Shown here: positions 1 to 8,232 of the stretch, in pieces
How positions within the stretch are numbered: the first letter of the stretch is position 1
Layout: the number at the start of each line of letters is the position of its first letter
From: Mucilaginibacter gossypii
Lineage (GTDB): Bacteria > Bacteroidota > Bacteroidia > Sphingobacteriales > Sphingobacteriaceae
Assembly (NCBI RefSeq): GCF_900100945.1
Contig: NZ_FNCG01000013.1
Span: 62,001 to 126,000 of the forward strand
Direction: 5' to 3'
Length of the DNA: 64,000 bases
The notes under the pieces: model-generated
Database searches by the model: none
Told to the model about the DNA's origin: nothing
What the model saw: only the letters and a program-made list of their open reading frames with translations
Program-made: the position numbers and the translations under genes

Positions 1-657
1 TAATGGTATCTCGGTGTTGATGAGTTTGATACGGGCACGGCGCATTTGGGATACGTGATCGAGGTTAACGAGGTATGATTTATGTACCCGGAAAAACTGG
101 TCGGGCGGTAATTGTAGTTCAATTGCTTTGAGGCTGATGCGGGACAATACCGGTTTTTGCTGATTGATGAGGTGAACTTTTATATAATCTTTAAGCCCTT
201 CAATGTATTCAACCTGATCAAAACTGATCTTAACGAGGTTATAATCAGCATGCAAAAAGAAATAGTTTTTTGTGGTTGGCTGCGGCACATAACTGCGGCG
301 AAGCTCATATAAGTCGAGCGCTTTGTGGCAGGCCTTCAAAAAGCGGTCTAAGGGTACAGGCTTAACCAGGTAGTCAACCACATCAAGTTCAAAACCTTCA
401 ACCGCAAATTTTTCATAAGCGGTTACAAATATCACCATGGGCTTCTGTGTCAAGCTCCTGATGAGTTGTAAACCATTGATGCCGGGCATGTATATATCAC
501 TGAAAATAAGGTCTATCTGCTCCTTTTGCATGGCTATGATAGCCTCGCCCGCGTTGCGGCAACGCGCCACTACCTGTATGGTATTTACATGCTTCAGGTT
601 GTCTTCCAGCAAGTCGAGCGCAAGCGGCTCATCGTCAATTATTAAACATCGCATCAT
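1..657 (-). CDS. LytTR-family response regulator, 3' end beyond window
   Basis: The reverse strand is open from the ATG at 657 to the left edge, giving 219 residues without a stop. Residues 1-120 are a receiver domain: acidic pair D8/D9, phospho-acceptor D54 in the motif FSDIYMPG, a Thr in FVTAYEKF and the conserved Lys in DYLVKPV. From about residue 130 a LytTR DNA-binding domain follows (YFFLHADYNLVKI, VHKSYLVNLDHV). The start overlaps the stop of the upstream sensor kinase in an ATGA arrangement (657-654), so the two are probably translationally coupled. A second ATG lies one codon in. The last part of the LytTR domain is outside the window. By family it is phosphorylated by the adjacent kinase and regulates transcription; targets are unknown. 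Confidence 0.93.
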   Translation of the reverse strand, partial: MMRCLIIDDEPLALDLLEDNLKHVNTIQVVARCRNAGEAIIAMQKEQIDLIFSDIYMPGINGLQLIRSLTQKPMVIFVTAYEKFAVEGFELDVVDYLVKPVPLDRFLKACHKALDLYELRRSYVPQPTTKNYFFLHADYNLVKISFDQVEYIEGLKDYIKVHLINQQKPVLSRISLKAIELQLPPDQFFRVHKSYLVNLDHVSQMRRARIKLINTEIPL

Positions 658-1688
658 TTAAGTTCCAGTTGCAGCATAACTATATAAGCCTGCTCGTTTT
701 TGTTGATATATAGATTGTGTTTGCCGGGGTATAACAGCTCAAGCCGGCGTTTAACATTAGCCAGACCAATACCCGAGGCGTTATCCTTACTGTATTCGGT
801 TGGGTTGTACACGTTTTGTACGCTGAAACGCAGGTTCTTTTCGTCGGTAAAAAGTGTGATGGTTATAGCCGGCGCATCAATATCGCCCGTGCCATGCTTA
901 AAGGCATTTTCTACAAAGGGGATCAGCAGCATGGGTTCAATACTTTTTTCAGGAGCTTTAATATCGGAGCTAAAGCTGATCTTTACCTGGTCGCGAAAAC
1001 GGAGTTGTTGCAGCTCGATATAGCTGCGGAGGTAGTCTTCTTTTTGGCACAGCATAACTTTTTCGGCATCGGTTACATAAAGCATATAACGGAGTAATTT
1101 AGAAAGCTGGATGAGTGTAGGCTCAACTGCCGAAGGGTTTAAACGTGAAAGCGCCACCGCACTGTTAATCACATTGAAAATAAAATGCGGACTGATCTGC
1201 GAACGTAAAAATGCCAGTTCAGAGATCAGCGAAGCATTATCAATGTCCTTTTTTTTATTGATGGCTTTAAACTGATCGGCCAGGTAGTGATAAGCAAAGC
1301 TGCCGGCGGTGACAGATAATAAGGGGAAAATAACCAGGAACGGCCCCGGAGGGCGACGATGATGCCCCATCCAGGGAAAATGAGGCACAGGGAAATAATG
1401 TCGTACTTCCATTAGTATTACATTGAACACCACAAAGGAGGCAAGCAAGGCAAAAAAGTAAAGCCAGATATTATTTTTTAAGATCCTGGGAATAAGGAAA
1501 AACGCATTCAGGTAAAATTCGGCGGCAAGCACCAGGTTGAAACTGATAATGTGCCCCGATGAAAAAGCAGGCTGCGGAAAGCCGCGCATATCCGGCCTGG
1601 AAATGATGGGCGTAAAAATGATCAACGCCCAAAATAACAGGTGGATACAAATTTCGATAATCAGCGCCGGCTTTATCCGTTTAAACAT
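654..1688 (-). CDS. LytS/YehU-type sensor histidine kinase
   Basis: A 344-residue membrane kinase. Four hydrophobic segments lie at about 10-29, 48-66, 73-95 and 115-137, with a His/Pro-rich loop (about 97-116) between the third and fourth. The His_kinase domain carries the phospho-acceptor H168 in ISPHFIFNVINS, typical of the LytS class. An ATPase domain follows, with the N-box IPFVENAFKHG at about 256-266 and the G-box GIGLANVKRRLELLYPG near the end. There is no separate periplasmic sensor domain, so the signal is probably read through the membrane part. It overlaps the LytTR regulator start by 4 bp and is cotranscribed with it. Such pairs are very common in Bacteroidota; the signal cannot be told from sequence. 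Confidence 0.93.
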   Translation of the reverse strand: MFKRIKPALIIEICIHLLFWALIIFTPIISRPDMRGFPQPAFSSGHIISFNLVLAAEFYLNAFFLIPRILKNNIWLYFFALLASFVVFNVILMEVRHYFPVPHFPWMGHHRRPPGPFLVIFPLLSVTAGSFAYHYLADQFKAINKKKDIDNASLISELAFLRSQISPHFIFNVINSAVALSRLNPSAVEPTLIQLSKLLRYMLYVTDAEKVMLCQKEDYLRSYIELQQLRFRDQVKISFSSDIKAPEKSIEPMLLIPFVENAFKHGTGDIDAPAITITLFTDEKNLRFSVQNVYNPTEYSKDNASGIGLANVKRRLELLYPGKHNLYINKNEQAYIVMLQLELK

Positions 1689-1889
1689 ATCATGCTAAGG
1701 TAGCCTCATTTTAAACCCGCACTCAATGTAATAGACGATGGGGCAAAATGTGCCGACGAAAGTACGGTATCTGTTGTATGGAACCCTAATTTCAGGTGCT
1801 GCACAAGGCATATTTAACATCTATTAACATTTAAAGGCGGCTAATTGAAAACAAGCGGTTTCGCTGTATAAAACGGTGGCATTTTCCGT

Positions 1890-1897
1890 TAAATTTG
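1890..1897 (+). promoter_or_regulatory. candidate -7 box of the glyoxalase-fold gene
   Basis: TAAATTTG fits the Bacteroidota -7 consensus TAnnTTTG and lies 18 bp before the ATG at 1916. No clear -33 TTG is seen at the right distance, so this is a weak call. Confidence 0.35.
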
Positions 1898-1915
1898 TTT
1901 AACAACTAATTACCT

Positions 1916-2284
1916 ATGTCAATAACCAAACCTATCCTCCGAATTTTTGATTATGACAAAGCCATTGAATTTTATATCAACTGGCTTGGCTTTAAAACCG
2001 ATTGGGAGCACAAACCCGAAGGTGTACCGGTATACATCCAAATTTCCCTGCGCGATTTAGTGCTTTACCTCTCCGAACATCATGGCGATGCGAGCCCGGG
2101 CAGCCATATAGCGATCGATGACTTTAGTGAGCTAAGGGATTACCACGCCCACCTCATCGCAAAAAAATACAAATATAACCGCCCAGGTTTGGAAGTACCC
2201 GAATGGAATGACAAGGCTATCATGATGACTGTTCATGATCCGTTTGGTAACCGGTTAACTTTTAGTGAGGAGTTGAAGGGATAA
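1916..2284 (+). CDS. glyoxalase/bleomycin-resistance-fold (VOC) protein
   Basis: A 122-residue single-domain protein of the vicinal oxygen chelate superfamily. The first half has the usual opening (PILRIFDYDKAIEFYINWLG) and the second half closes with VHDPFGNRLTF, the typical final strand of the fold. It resembles the bleomycin-resistance-like subgroup, which may bind drugs or be a metal-dependent enzyme; nothing in the sequence identifies a substrate. Candidate metal-region residues include His near HIAIDDF and the Glu in FSEEL. It is monocistronic and followed directly by repeat DNA. Resistance should not be assumed from the family name. Confidence 0.85.
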   Translation: MSITKPILRIFDYDKAIEFYINWLGFKTDWEHKPEGVPVYIQISLRDLVLYLSEHHGDASPGSHIAIDDFSELRDYHAHLIAKKYKYNRPGLEVPEWNDKAIMMTVHDPFGNRLTFSEELKG

Positions 2285-2316
2285 GCCTGTCGATCTCTTC
2301 ACATCTTTAAAAAAAA

Positions 2317-2370
2317 TGTCATTTCGATAGAGCAGGGGCGGACTGAGTAGTGTGGCGAAAGAGAAATCTT
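2317..2370 (+). repeat. left half of a TGTCATTTCGA-type intergenic palindrome
   Basis: This stretch runs from TGTCATTTCGA to GAGAAATCTT and matches the left arm of the complete element at 61310-61444. The right arm (AAGATTTCTC to TCGAAATGACA) is missing here. The RAYT cassette with its 52-bp palindromes begins about 40 bp later, so the element may have been broken when that cassette arrived. Confidence 0.7.
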
Positions 2371-2409
2371 TTGCATCAGACTCTACAACTATGGCTGTAA
2401 ATGCCCGTT

Positions 2410-2462
2410 TTAGCGCAAGTGTTGTGTGGTTGGCTGGAGGGGGTGCTCACTTGTGCTTTCTT
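2410..2462 (-). repeat. REP-like palindrome, inverted copy 5' of RAYT 1
   Basis: Reading on the minus strand, this is a diverged copy of the 52-bp unit found after the transposase gene (landmarks TAGCGCAAGT, TTGTGTGG, CACTTGTGC). Its inverted orientation means that RAYT 1 is bracketed by head-to-head copies of the unit. Confidence 0.7.
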
Positions 2463-2498
2463 TATACTTTTATAATTGTATTTAACTATTTTCAGTGC

Positions 2499-3056
2499 GT
2501 GAGTACTAAATATAAATTCGCCAATCCGGAGGGGATATACTTCGTGACTTTCGCCGTTGTTCATTGGGCCGATGTTTTTACAAGAAACATTTATCGTGAT
2601 ATCTTACTTGATAGTTTTCGTTATTGTATAAAGGAAAAGGGTTTAATTATTTATGGGTTTGTTATTATGAGCAATCATGTTCATTTGGTCATAGGCAAAA
2701 AAGGGGATCAAAGTCTATCGGCCATTATGCGGGATATGAAAAAGTTTTCATCTGTTAAAATCATCAGGGAAATTATAGAAAACCCGGCAGAAAGCCGAAA
2801 ACTCTGGATGCTTAAACTCTTTGCTGACACAGGAAAAGCAAATACAAATAATACCCACTATCAGTTATGGCAACAACAAAATCATCCGATTGAAATTGAA
2901 CCACACTCAAATATGTTTGATCAAAAGTTGAATTATATTCACCAAAACCCTGTTAAAGCAGGATGGGTTAACGAACCTTCAGCATATGTTTATAGTAGCG
3001 CCGCTAATTATGAAGAAAAGGGCGGCATTTTGGGGGAAGTTGAAGTAGCACATTGA
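2499..3056 (+). CDS. REP-associated tyrosine transposase (RAYT 1)
   Basis: A 185-residue Y1/HUH nuclease of the IS200-like transposase superfamily (TnpA_REP). Visible motifs are the HUH pair H60/H62 in SNHVHLV and the likely catalytic Y146 in NYIHQNPVKAGW, followed by AYVYSS as in other RAYTs. The frame stays open upstream to an ATG at 2352, but that extension runs through the inverted palindrome at 2410-2462. The GTG at 2499 gives an N-terminus that aligns with RAYT 2 at 30692, so it is preferred. By family these proteins nick and rejoin REP palindromes as single-stranded DNA and are single-copy and domesticated rather than selfish. The 3' end of this gene is partly duplicated downstream, each time next to a palindrome. 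Confidence 0.9.
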   Translation: MSTKYKFANPEGIYFVTFAVVHWADVFTRNIYRDILLDSFRYCIKEKGLIIYGFVIMSNHVHLVIGKKGDQSLSAIMRDMKKFSSVKIIREIIENPAESRKLWMLKLFADTGKANTNNTHYQLWQQQNHPIEIEPHSNMFDQKLNYIHQNPVKAGWVNEPSAYVYSSAANYEEKGGILGEVEVAH

Positions 3057-3071
3057 TATTATTAGTTCCAG

Positions 3072-3123
3072 AAGGCACAAGTCATCCACCCTCATGCCAG
3101 CCACACAAGACTTGCGCCAGAAA
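3072..3123 (+). repeat. REP-like 52-bp palindrome, copy A
   Basis: First direct copy after RAYT 1. The ends GGCACAAGTC and GACTTGCGCC are inverted repeats with a single mismatch (9/10 pairs) around a loop of about 25 nt, so the unit can fold as a hairpin. It sits 15 bp after the RAYT stop codon. Confidence 0.85.
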
Positions 3124-3124
3124 A

Positions 3125-3230
3125 TGTTAAAGCAGGATGGGTTAACGAACCTTCAGCATATGTTTATAGTAGCGCCGCTAATTATGAAGAAAAAGGAGGG
3201 GTTTTGTTGGAAGTTGAGGTAGCATATTAA
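3125..3230 (+). pseudogene. duplicated 3' end of RAYT 1 (106 bp)
   Basis: This block repeats 2951-3056 at an offset of 174 bp. About the first 70 bp are identical, encoding VKAGWVNEPSAYVYSSAANY. The last 36 bp are diverged and end in TAA where the intact gene has TGA. It has no start or catalytic domain and is a remnant. The mosaic of identity and divergence suggests recombination or gene conversion rather than one simple tandem duplication. Confidence 0.85.
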
Positions 3231-3579
3231 TTTAGATTTTTTTTGAGTTTTAGCGCAAGTCTTGAGCCCCCGGAGATGCGTAGTTGGAGACTTTGTGCTT
3301 CGACAATATGTCTTGCTGTCTAAAGCCCAAAGGCACAAGTCATCCACCCTCATGTCAGCCACACAAGACTTGCGCCAGAAATGGGAGACACAGCTTGCAG
3401 AAGGCACAAGTCATCTACCCTCATGCCAGCCACACAAGACTTGCGCCAGAAAAGGAAGAAAAGGGCGGCATTTTGGGGGAAGTTGAAGTAGCACATTGAT
3501 ATTATTAGTTCCAGAAGGCACAAGTCATCCACCCCCATGCCAGCCACACAAGACTTGCGCCAGAAAATGAGGATCTTTA
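3231..3579. repeat. mosaic REP array with a second copy of the RAYT tail
   Basis: No gene is seen here. In order: a diverged inverted unit at about 3250-3303; direct unit B at 3330-3381; direct unit C at 3401-3452; a 60-bp copy of the RAYT 1 end plus its 3' flank at 3454-3513, matching 3012-3071; and direct unit D at 3515-3566. Units A, B, C and D are all exactly 52 bp with a few substitutions. Short open frames across this block encode only the repeat and were rejected. Confidence 0.85.
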
Positions 3580-5679
3580 TTAATTATAAAACGTCCATGA
3601 AACGCCGAACTTCAGGATGGCATCCTGTTGTGGGTAACGGTTAACTGTGTAATAGCCTTTACTCCAGGCCCGCTGGTTGATGTAATCATAAGCAACAAAC
3701 AGGTTGGTACGCTGCAGGGTTGCTTTGAAAAATACACCAAATATCGGATAGGATGAAAACGTTACGTTTGCGCCGTTATAAAACTGGCCCAATCCCGGGG
3801 CGTATGAAGGGGCAACATATTCTGTATTATACCTTCCATTTATACCCATACTGGCATGCAGTACATTAAGCAAAACCCTGTTAACATATAAGCTGCTGTA
3901 AGCATATACTTCCGGGGTACGAAGCGTGTTTTGATAATCGGTTTTTTGGTATACCACGTAATTATCAAAGTGCAGGCTCCGGTAAGTGAAGTTTTTACCC
4001 AAACTTACTTTTAACAGGTTGATAGAGTTGTTAAGCTGAGCCGGGCGCGCATCGGTACCGCCATCCTGGGCTGTAAAATACAGGTAATTGCTGATCAAAA
4101 AGTATTCGGCTTTTAAATCAATTTGCAGGGCATTGTTAATGTAGTTGAACGAAGCGCTGGTTGTTTTTTGATTACTGAAATCATTATGAAAAATATAATG
4201 ATTAGAGATCCAGTTATTATAAACCAGCGGCGGCGAGCTGTTTTGTGAATAGGCTTCTAAAACGATCTTGCCGGTTTTTTTGCCGCCTGCCAGGGTAAGT
4301 TTGGCATCATATAAGTAATTACCAAAATCACGGCCCTGGGCAATCTGCCTGAAATCGGCGTCGAGCGCAATGCGGTCGCTAAAGCGATAACCCAGTTTGG
4401 CTTTCAGCGTAATATCCTGGAAAGTGTTGTGCTGTACCTTGTCCTGGTGAACGTATTTTACACCATACTCGTTTAGGGTGGTATCGCTAACATATTGGTT
4501 ATACGAATAAAAATCGTGTACAAGCCCTAAGTCAAGCTTAAGCTCGTTCTTTACAAATTTTACCGATTTACTTCGCAGATAAAAGCTATACAAAAACTCA
4601 TTTTGAATATGCGTGACGACTGTTGAATCCCTTGACCGGTTATTGCTGTAATAATAATCGGGGAACACATTATAGGTATCAACACCGCTTTGCTTATACA
4701 GGTACCTGCTGTTTGATACATGAAGGGTATGCGATACACGTTGGGTAGGGAGGATCTTTGAATTGTCTTTCCCCTTATTCAAACTATCTATCCGGCCTAA
4801 ATAATAAAACTGTTTAATGTAAAGGCCCTTATCGTTCCAGTTTTCATAACTATACGGTAAACGTACCGCTGCCCTGTCTTTTGAAAAGGCGTTATTTACA
4901 TTGGTACTCGTAAACACCGAATCGTTGAGAATGCTGCCCGTTTCGGGGGCTTTAAGGTTGTTAAACAAAAGGTTGGCCAACAGGTTATATCGTTTGCTTT
5001 TTGATTCGTACCAGGTAAAAATAGAAGCATTCAAATCGCTCACGTTTTGGCCAAGCACGTTGTTAAAATTGTAGAAACCTCTTGATCCGTTGAAATTAAG
5101 GTTAAAACCAATGTTCCAGTTAGGCTTTATATTTTGGGTATGGATGATATTGAACAGTTGAATGGCCGAACCACCAAAGGCGTTGTACAAGGTAAGCTTG
5201 GTGTAGGGTACGCGTGTGTTATAGTAATTGATATCCTGGGGCTTTAATGCGTAAATATCAAGCGCATGCAAGCCCAGGTCAAAGCCTATGGTTCTGCTGG
5301 GTTCAAAAAGCAAAGGCCGTTGTGACAAACCAATATTACCCAAATGAATACGGGGACTGCGTGGATCAATAAGCGGACTATAGATCTCAAAGTTGGTGAT
5401 ACCGGTATCAATCGGAAACAGCTGCGTACTATCATTCAGCAAACGCTCGTTGGTAACGCGGATAAATTTGGAGCTAAAAACTACCGAATCCTTTTTGTTT
5501 TCTTCTTTTCGTCTTAAACTGTCCAGCAGTTGGTCGTCGGTCAGCTGTTTTTCCTGTCGGCGTGCAGTATCACGGGTAGGCAGGTTACGCGGATTTGTAC
5601 GGGTACCATACTGCGCAAAAGCGGCTTGTACCGATAAGCACATCAGCAATAAAAAAATATATTTGAGCTTTTGGCGCAT
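3580..5679 (-). CDS. Porin_10-family putative outer-membrane beta-barrel protein
   Basis: A 699-residue protein with an N-terminal signal peptide (hydrophobic 7-20, ending AAFAQ). A charged region follows (about 30-65), then alternating aromatic beta-strands to a terminal aromatic strand (FGVSWTFYN), as expected of an outer-membrane barrel. Length, start and gene neighbours match the Bacteroidota Porin_10 family (putative porin). No transported substrate is known for this family. Its ATG shares one base with the stop of the purine nucleoside phosphorylase gene (TAATG at 5681-5677), so it is the last gene of an lpxK - phosphorylase - porin operon. A nucleoside-related role is possible from context but unproven. 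Confidence 0.85.
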   Translation of the reverse strand: MRQKLKYIFLLLMCLSVQAAFAQYGTRTNPRNLPTRDTARRQEKQLTDDQLLDSLRRKEENKKDSVVFSSKFIRVTNERLLNDSTQLFPIDTGITNFEIYSPLIDPRSPRIHLGNIGLSQRPLLFEPSRTIGFDLGLHALDIYALKPQDINYYNTRVPYTKLTLYNAFGGSAIQLFNIIHTQNIKPNWNIGFNLNFNGSRGFYNFNNVLGQNVSDLNASIFTWYESKSKRYNLLANLLFNNLKAPETGSILNDSVFTSTNVNNAFSKDRAAVRLPYSYENWNDKGLYIKQFYYLGRIDSLNKGKDNSKILPTQRVSHTLHVSNSRYLYKQSGVDTYNVFPDYYYSNNRSRDSTVVTHIQNEFLYSFYLRSKSVKFVKNELKLDLGLVHDFYSYNQYVSDTTLNEYGVKYVHQDKVQHNTFQDITLKAKLGYRFSDRIALDADFRQIAQGRDFGNYLYDAKLTLAGGKKTGKIVLEAYSQNSSPPLVYNNWISNHYIFHNDFSNQKTTSASFNYINNALQIDLKAEYFLISNYLYFTAQDGGTDARPAQLNNSINLLKVSLGKNFTYRSLHFDNYVVYQKTDYQNTLRTPEVYAYSSLYVNRVLLNVLHASMGINGRYNTEYVAPSYAPGLGQFYNGANVTFSSYPIFGVFFKATLQRTNLFVAYDYINQRAWSKGYYTVNRYPQQDAILKFGVSWTFYN

Positions 5680-6494
5680 TAATTACCGGCTATCAGTTCT
5701 TTAAGTATCAGGGTCATTTTGGGTTCGGCTTCCTGCGCAATAGCAATAATCTCTTCCAATGTTATGGGCTTAAGCACTTCCGGGAAGCCTTCATCTGTTA
5801 ATACCGAAATAGCAAACGTCGGGATCCCCATGTGGTTAGCAACAATAACCTCGGGCACGGTGCTCATGCCAACTGCATCGCCGCCAATGATACGCAGGTA
5901 TTTGTATTCGGCACGGGTTTCCAGGTTAGGGCCGGTTACGGCTACGTATACCCCTTTATGGCAGGTGATGTTATTTTTTTGAGCGATGGCTAAACCCTTT
6001 TCGATCATATCATGACGGTAAGGTTCGCTCATATCAGGGAACCGCGGGCCAAGCTCTTCATAATTGCGGCCAACCAGCGGGTTTTGAGGCTGCAGGTTAA
6101 TATGATCTTCAATGATCATCAGGTCGCCCTTTTTAAAATCGGGGTTAAGCGAGCCGCTGGCGTTTGAAACATATAGCGTTTTAATGCCCAGGTATTTCAT
6201 CACCCTAACCGGGAAGGTGATCTGCTGCATATTGTAGCCTTCGTAATAATGCAAACGGCCCTGCATGGCCACAACTTTAACGCCTGCAAGGGTACCAAAA
6301 ATCAGCTTCCCCGAGTGGAACTCCAATGTTGAGATAGGGAAATCAGGAATGTTGGAATACATGAGTTGTTTTTCAACTTCAATTTCTTTTACTAGGCCGC
6401 CAAGGCCGGTACCTAAAATTATACCCACTTCGGGTTCAAAATCGCCTATCCGGTTTTTGATGTACCGGGCGGTGCCTTCAATATTGTCTAACAT
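5679..6494 (-). CDS. purine-nucleoside phosphorylase (class II, trimeric type)
   Basis: A 271-residue enzyme cleaving purine nucleosides with phosphate to base and ribose 1-phosphate, in cytoplasmic purine salvage. Features visible are the phosphate-binding GTGLGG near residue 28, the MQGRLHYYEGY block, SNASGSLN, and the C-terminal TVPEVIVANHMGIP and ISVLTDEG blocks typical of the PNP/MTAP family. The presence of MSTVPEVIVA and the length favour a true PNP over MTAP. It overlaps lpxK by 17 bp upstream and touches the porin start by one base downstream. Confidence 0.92.
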   Translation of the reverse strand: MLDNIEGTARYIKNRIGDFEPEVGIILGTGLGGLVKEIEVEKQLMYSNIPDFPISTLEFHSGKLIFGTLAGVKVVAMQGRLHYYEGYNMQQITFPVRVMKYLGIKTLYVSNASGSLNPDFKKGDLMIIEDHINLQPQNPLVGRNYEELGPRFPDMSEPYRHDMIEKGLAIAQKNNITCHKGVYVAVTGPNLETRAEYKYLRIIGGDAVGMSTVPEVIVANHMGIPTFAISVLTDEGFPEVLKPITLEEIIAIAQEAEPKMTLILKELIAGN

Positions 6495-7521
6495 ATGTTT
6501 GTACTAATTCGTCAAATTGTTGTTGCCCGTTATTTAAAAAACTAATGCCTATGGGCAGCACCAAAATGGGCAGTTTTTTAACCATCGCAAGCAGGTCCTG
6601 TTCCCCTAAACGCTGTGCATCCTTTTCTGTTGTGATGATCACTTTTTTTTGTGATGCACAGGCCGAAAATTCATCGGCAAGTTTACTGATATTTTTTAAG
6701 CTAAAACTGTGATGGTCGGGATAATTATGATGAACAACCAGGGGTGTTTGCTTTTTCAGATGCGACAATAACGGTTTTGGATTAGCTATTCCCGTAAGCA
6801 GGAAAACCGTGGTTTGATCGTCGATGGCATTTGTAACCGGGGCGCCATAGAGAGTTTGGGCCGGCAGATAGTTTATGGTGGTAAAAAATAGCGACTGGTG
6901 CGGATACGGTTTGATCCGTTTAATCACGCGGCCTTGTTCCAGATCGGTAAGCGAAGCCGGACATTTACTGATGATGATGACATCCGCCCTTTTGCGCCCG
7001 CCGAATGGCTCGCGCAGGTTACCCGCCGGGAGCAGAAAATGGGGTTCGTTAACACGGCTGTAATCAAAAAGCAAAATGCTCATGCCCGGTTCAAGCGCAC
7101 GGTGCTGGTAGGCATCATCTAAAATAATAACATCATGATCGTCTTTTAACTGCTCAACGCCATCAACCCGCTTTTCGCAAACGGCAACATCAAGATCCGG
7201 GAATTTATGTTTGAACTGCGCAGGTTCGTCACCGATATCCGAGGCTTTACTTTCGCCAGATGCCAGCAAAAAACCTTTGGTAATACGACCGTAGCCCCGG
7301 CTAAGCGTGGCAATTTTATAATTACCCTTCAACAGCCTGATCAGATATTCGGTCATAGGGCTTTTGCCGGCACCGCCAACATCCAGGTTGCCGACTACGA
7401 TCAGCGGCATGTCAAAACCAGTGCTTTTGAAAATTCCCCGGTCATAACACCAGTTGCGAATAGCCGTAACCAGGGCATAGATCAGCGAAAACGGGATTAA
7501 AAGCCAGCGAAGGAATTTCAT
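6478..7521 (-). CDS. lpxK: tetraacyldisaccharide 4'-kinase
   Basis: A 347-residue kinase that phosphorylates the 4' position of the lipid A disaccharide at the inner membrane, the sixth step of lipid A synthesis. It has the N-terminal hydrophobic anchor (LIPFSLIYALVTAI), the P-loop GNLDVGGAGKSPMTEYL, the LpxK signature SRGYGR and the DDAYQHRALEPG block. It is the first gene of the operon with the phosphorylase and porin genes. The short upstream region holds a 94-bp palindrome (7538-7631). Confidence 0.95.
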   Translation of the reverse strand: MKFLRWLLIPFSLIYALVTAIRNWCYDRGIFKSTGFDMPLIVVGNLDVGGAGKSPMTEYLIRLLKGNYKIATLSRGYGRITKGFLLASGESKASDIGDEPAQFKHKFPDLDVAVCEKRVDGVEQLKDDHDVIILDDAYQHRALEPGMSILLFDYSRVNEPHFLLPAGNLREPFGGRKRADVIIISKCPASLTDLEQGRVIKRIKPYPHQSLFFTTINYLPAQTLYGAPVTNAIDDQTTVFLLTGIANPKPLLSHLKKQTPLVVHHNYPDHHSFSLKNISKLADEFSACASQKKVIITTEKDAQRLGEQDLLAMVKKLPILVLPIGISFLNNGQQQFDELVQTYVRQY

Positions 7522-7537
7522 AAATGATTTTGCGGGC

Positions 7538-7631
7538 CGTCATTGCGAGGTATGAAGCAATCCCCGATGTGCAGGTCGGCAGTGCAAGCCCCTCTGTATA
7601 GTTTGGGATTGCTTCGTACCTCGCAATGACG
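7538..7631. repeat. 94-bp MITE-like palindrome (CGTCATTGCGAGG family)
   Basis: Terminal inverted repeats of 27 bp run from CGTCATTGCGAGG to GCAATCCC and back, with only one mismatch seen between arms, around a 40-bp centre. A complete relative lies at 62927-63019 and a half copy at 61226-61275. It carries no coding frame. It sits just upstream of lpxK and could also act as a terminator for the DUF1569 gene. Confidence 0.85.
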
Positions 7632-7691
7632 TCCTTTCTTCTTTTAAATTTCTGAAGAGCAACAAAGTTAATATTTGATGCCGATTTACTA

Positions 7692-8147
7692 TCAGTCTAT
7701 CACGCCAAACTGCTTCAAATGATGTGTAAAATGCTTTCCGTGCCATATGGTCCACTCGTAATAATCCATAGGGCCAAAAGCACCGTGGATCACTTTAACA
7801 TCGGGGGTATTGAAATACCTGTCGAAAGTGTCAAGTTCTTTCATGAGCTGATTAATAGCTGTTTCCAAATTGGGGTAGATTAAGGTATCAGCCAATTCTT
7901 CCAAAAAAATATTACGGGGTATTTCTGCATCGGTATAAACGGCGGCGTGTTTACGTGCAGCTGTATTGTCATCCGGGCCATCCCAGGCTGGTATTTTTAC
8001 ACCGTTGGTATACTGAACCTGGTCAATAAGGTGCTCGATCATTTGCTGCGGTTTCATTTTGCCCCAAAGTGGCGCTGCTTCGGGCCGCAGGTTGAGCATT
8101 AAGCGGTACAGCACTTTGCGGTTGGTAATATCAACAAAATGGTTCAT
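7692..8147 (-). CDS. DUF1569 / DinB-like four-helix protein
   Basis: A 151-residue protein with the family opening LWGKMKPQQMIEHLIDQV and a closing WHGKHFTHHLKQFGV, both with conserved His. In the DinB/YfiT-like fold such His residues bind a metal, and the His in IEHL and the WHGKHF pair are the candidates here. Bacterial relatives include thiol transferases and uncharacterised proteins, so no reaction can be given. It is transcribed alone, divergent from the beta-lactamase-fold gene at 8233. Confidence 0.75.
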   Translation of the reverse strand: MNHFVDITNRKVLYRLMLNLRPEAAPLWGKMKPQQMIEHLIDQVQYTNGVKIPAWDGPDDNTAARKHAAVYTDAEIPRNIFLEELADTLIYPNLETAINQLMKELDTFDRYFNTPDVKVIHGAFGPMDYYEWTIWHGKHFTHHLKQFGVID

Positions 8148-8232
8148 GGGCTAACGGATGTTTTAGCAAATATAAACGAGTGATTGCCTGTTATATTAAA
8201 ATTTGTATTTTCATTTTTTAAATTGCCATCAC

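Noticed and set aside
2352..2498. N-terminal extension of RAYT 1 from the ATG at 2352
   Set aside because: It is encoded by two repeat fragments and is absent from RAYT 2; the GTG at 2499 aligns with the family N-terminus.
3153..3547. Short open frames on both strands across the REP array
   Set aside because: They translate the palindromic units themselves and have no independent start context or family likeness.
3072..3566. CRISPR-like array of regular repeats
   Set aside because: Units are 52 bp, partly inverted, unevenly spaced, and the intervals contain gene-tail copies instead of unique spacers; no cas genes are nearby.
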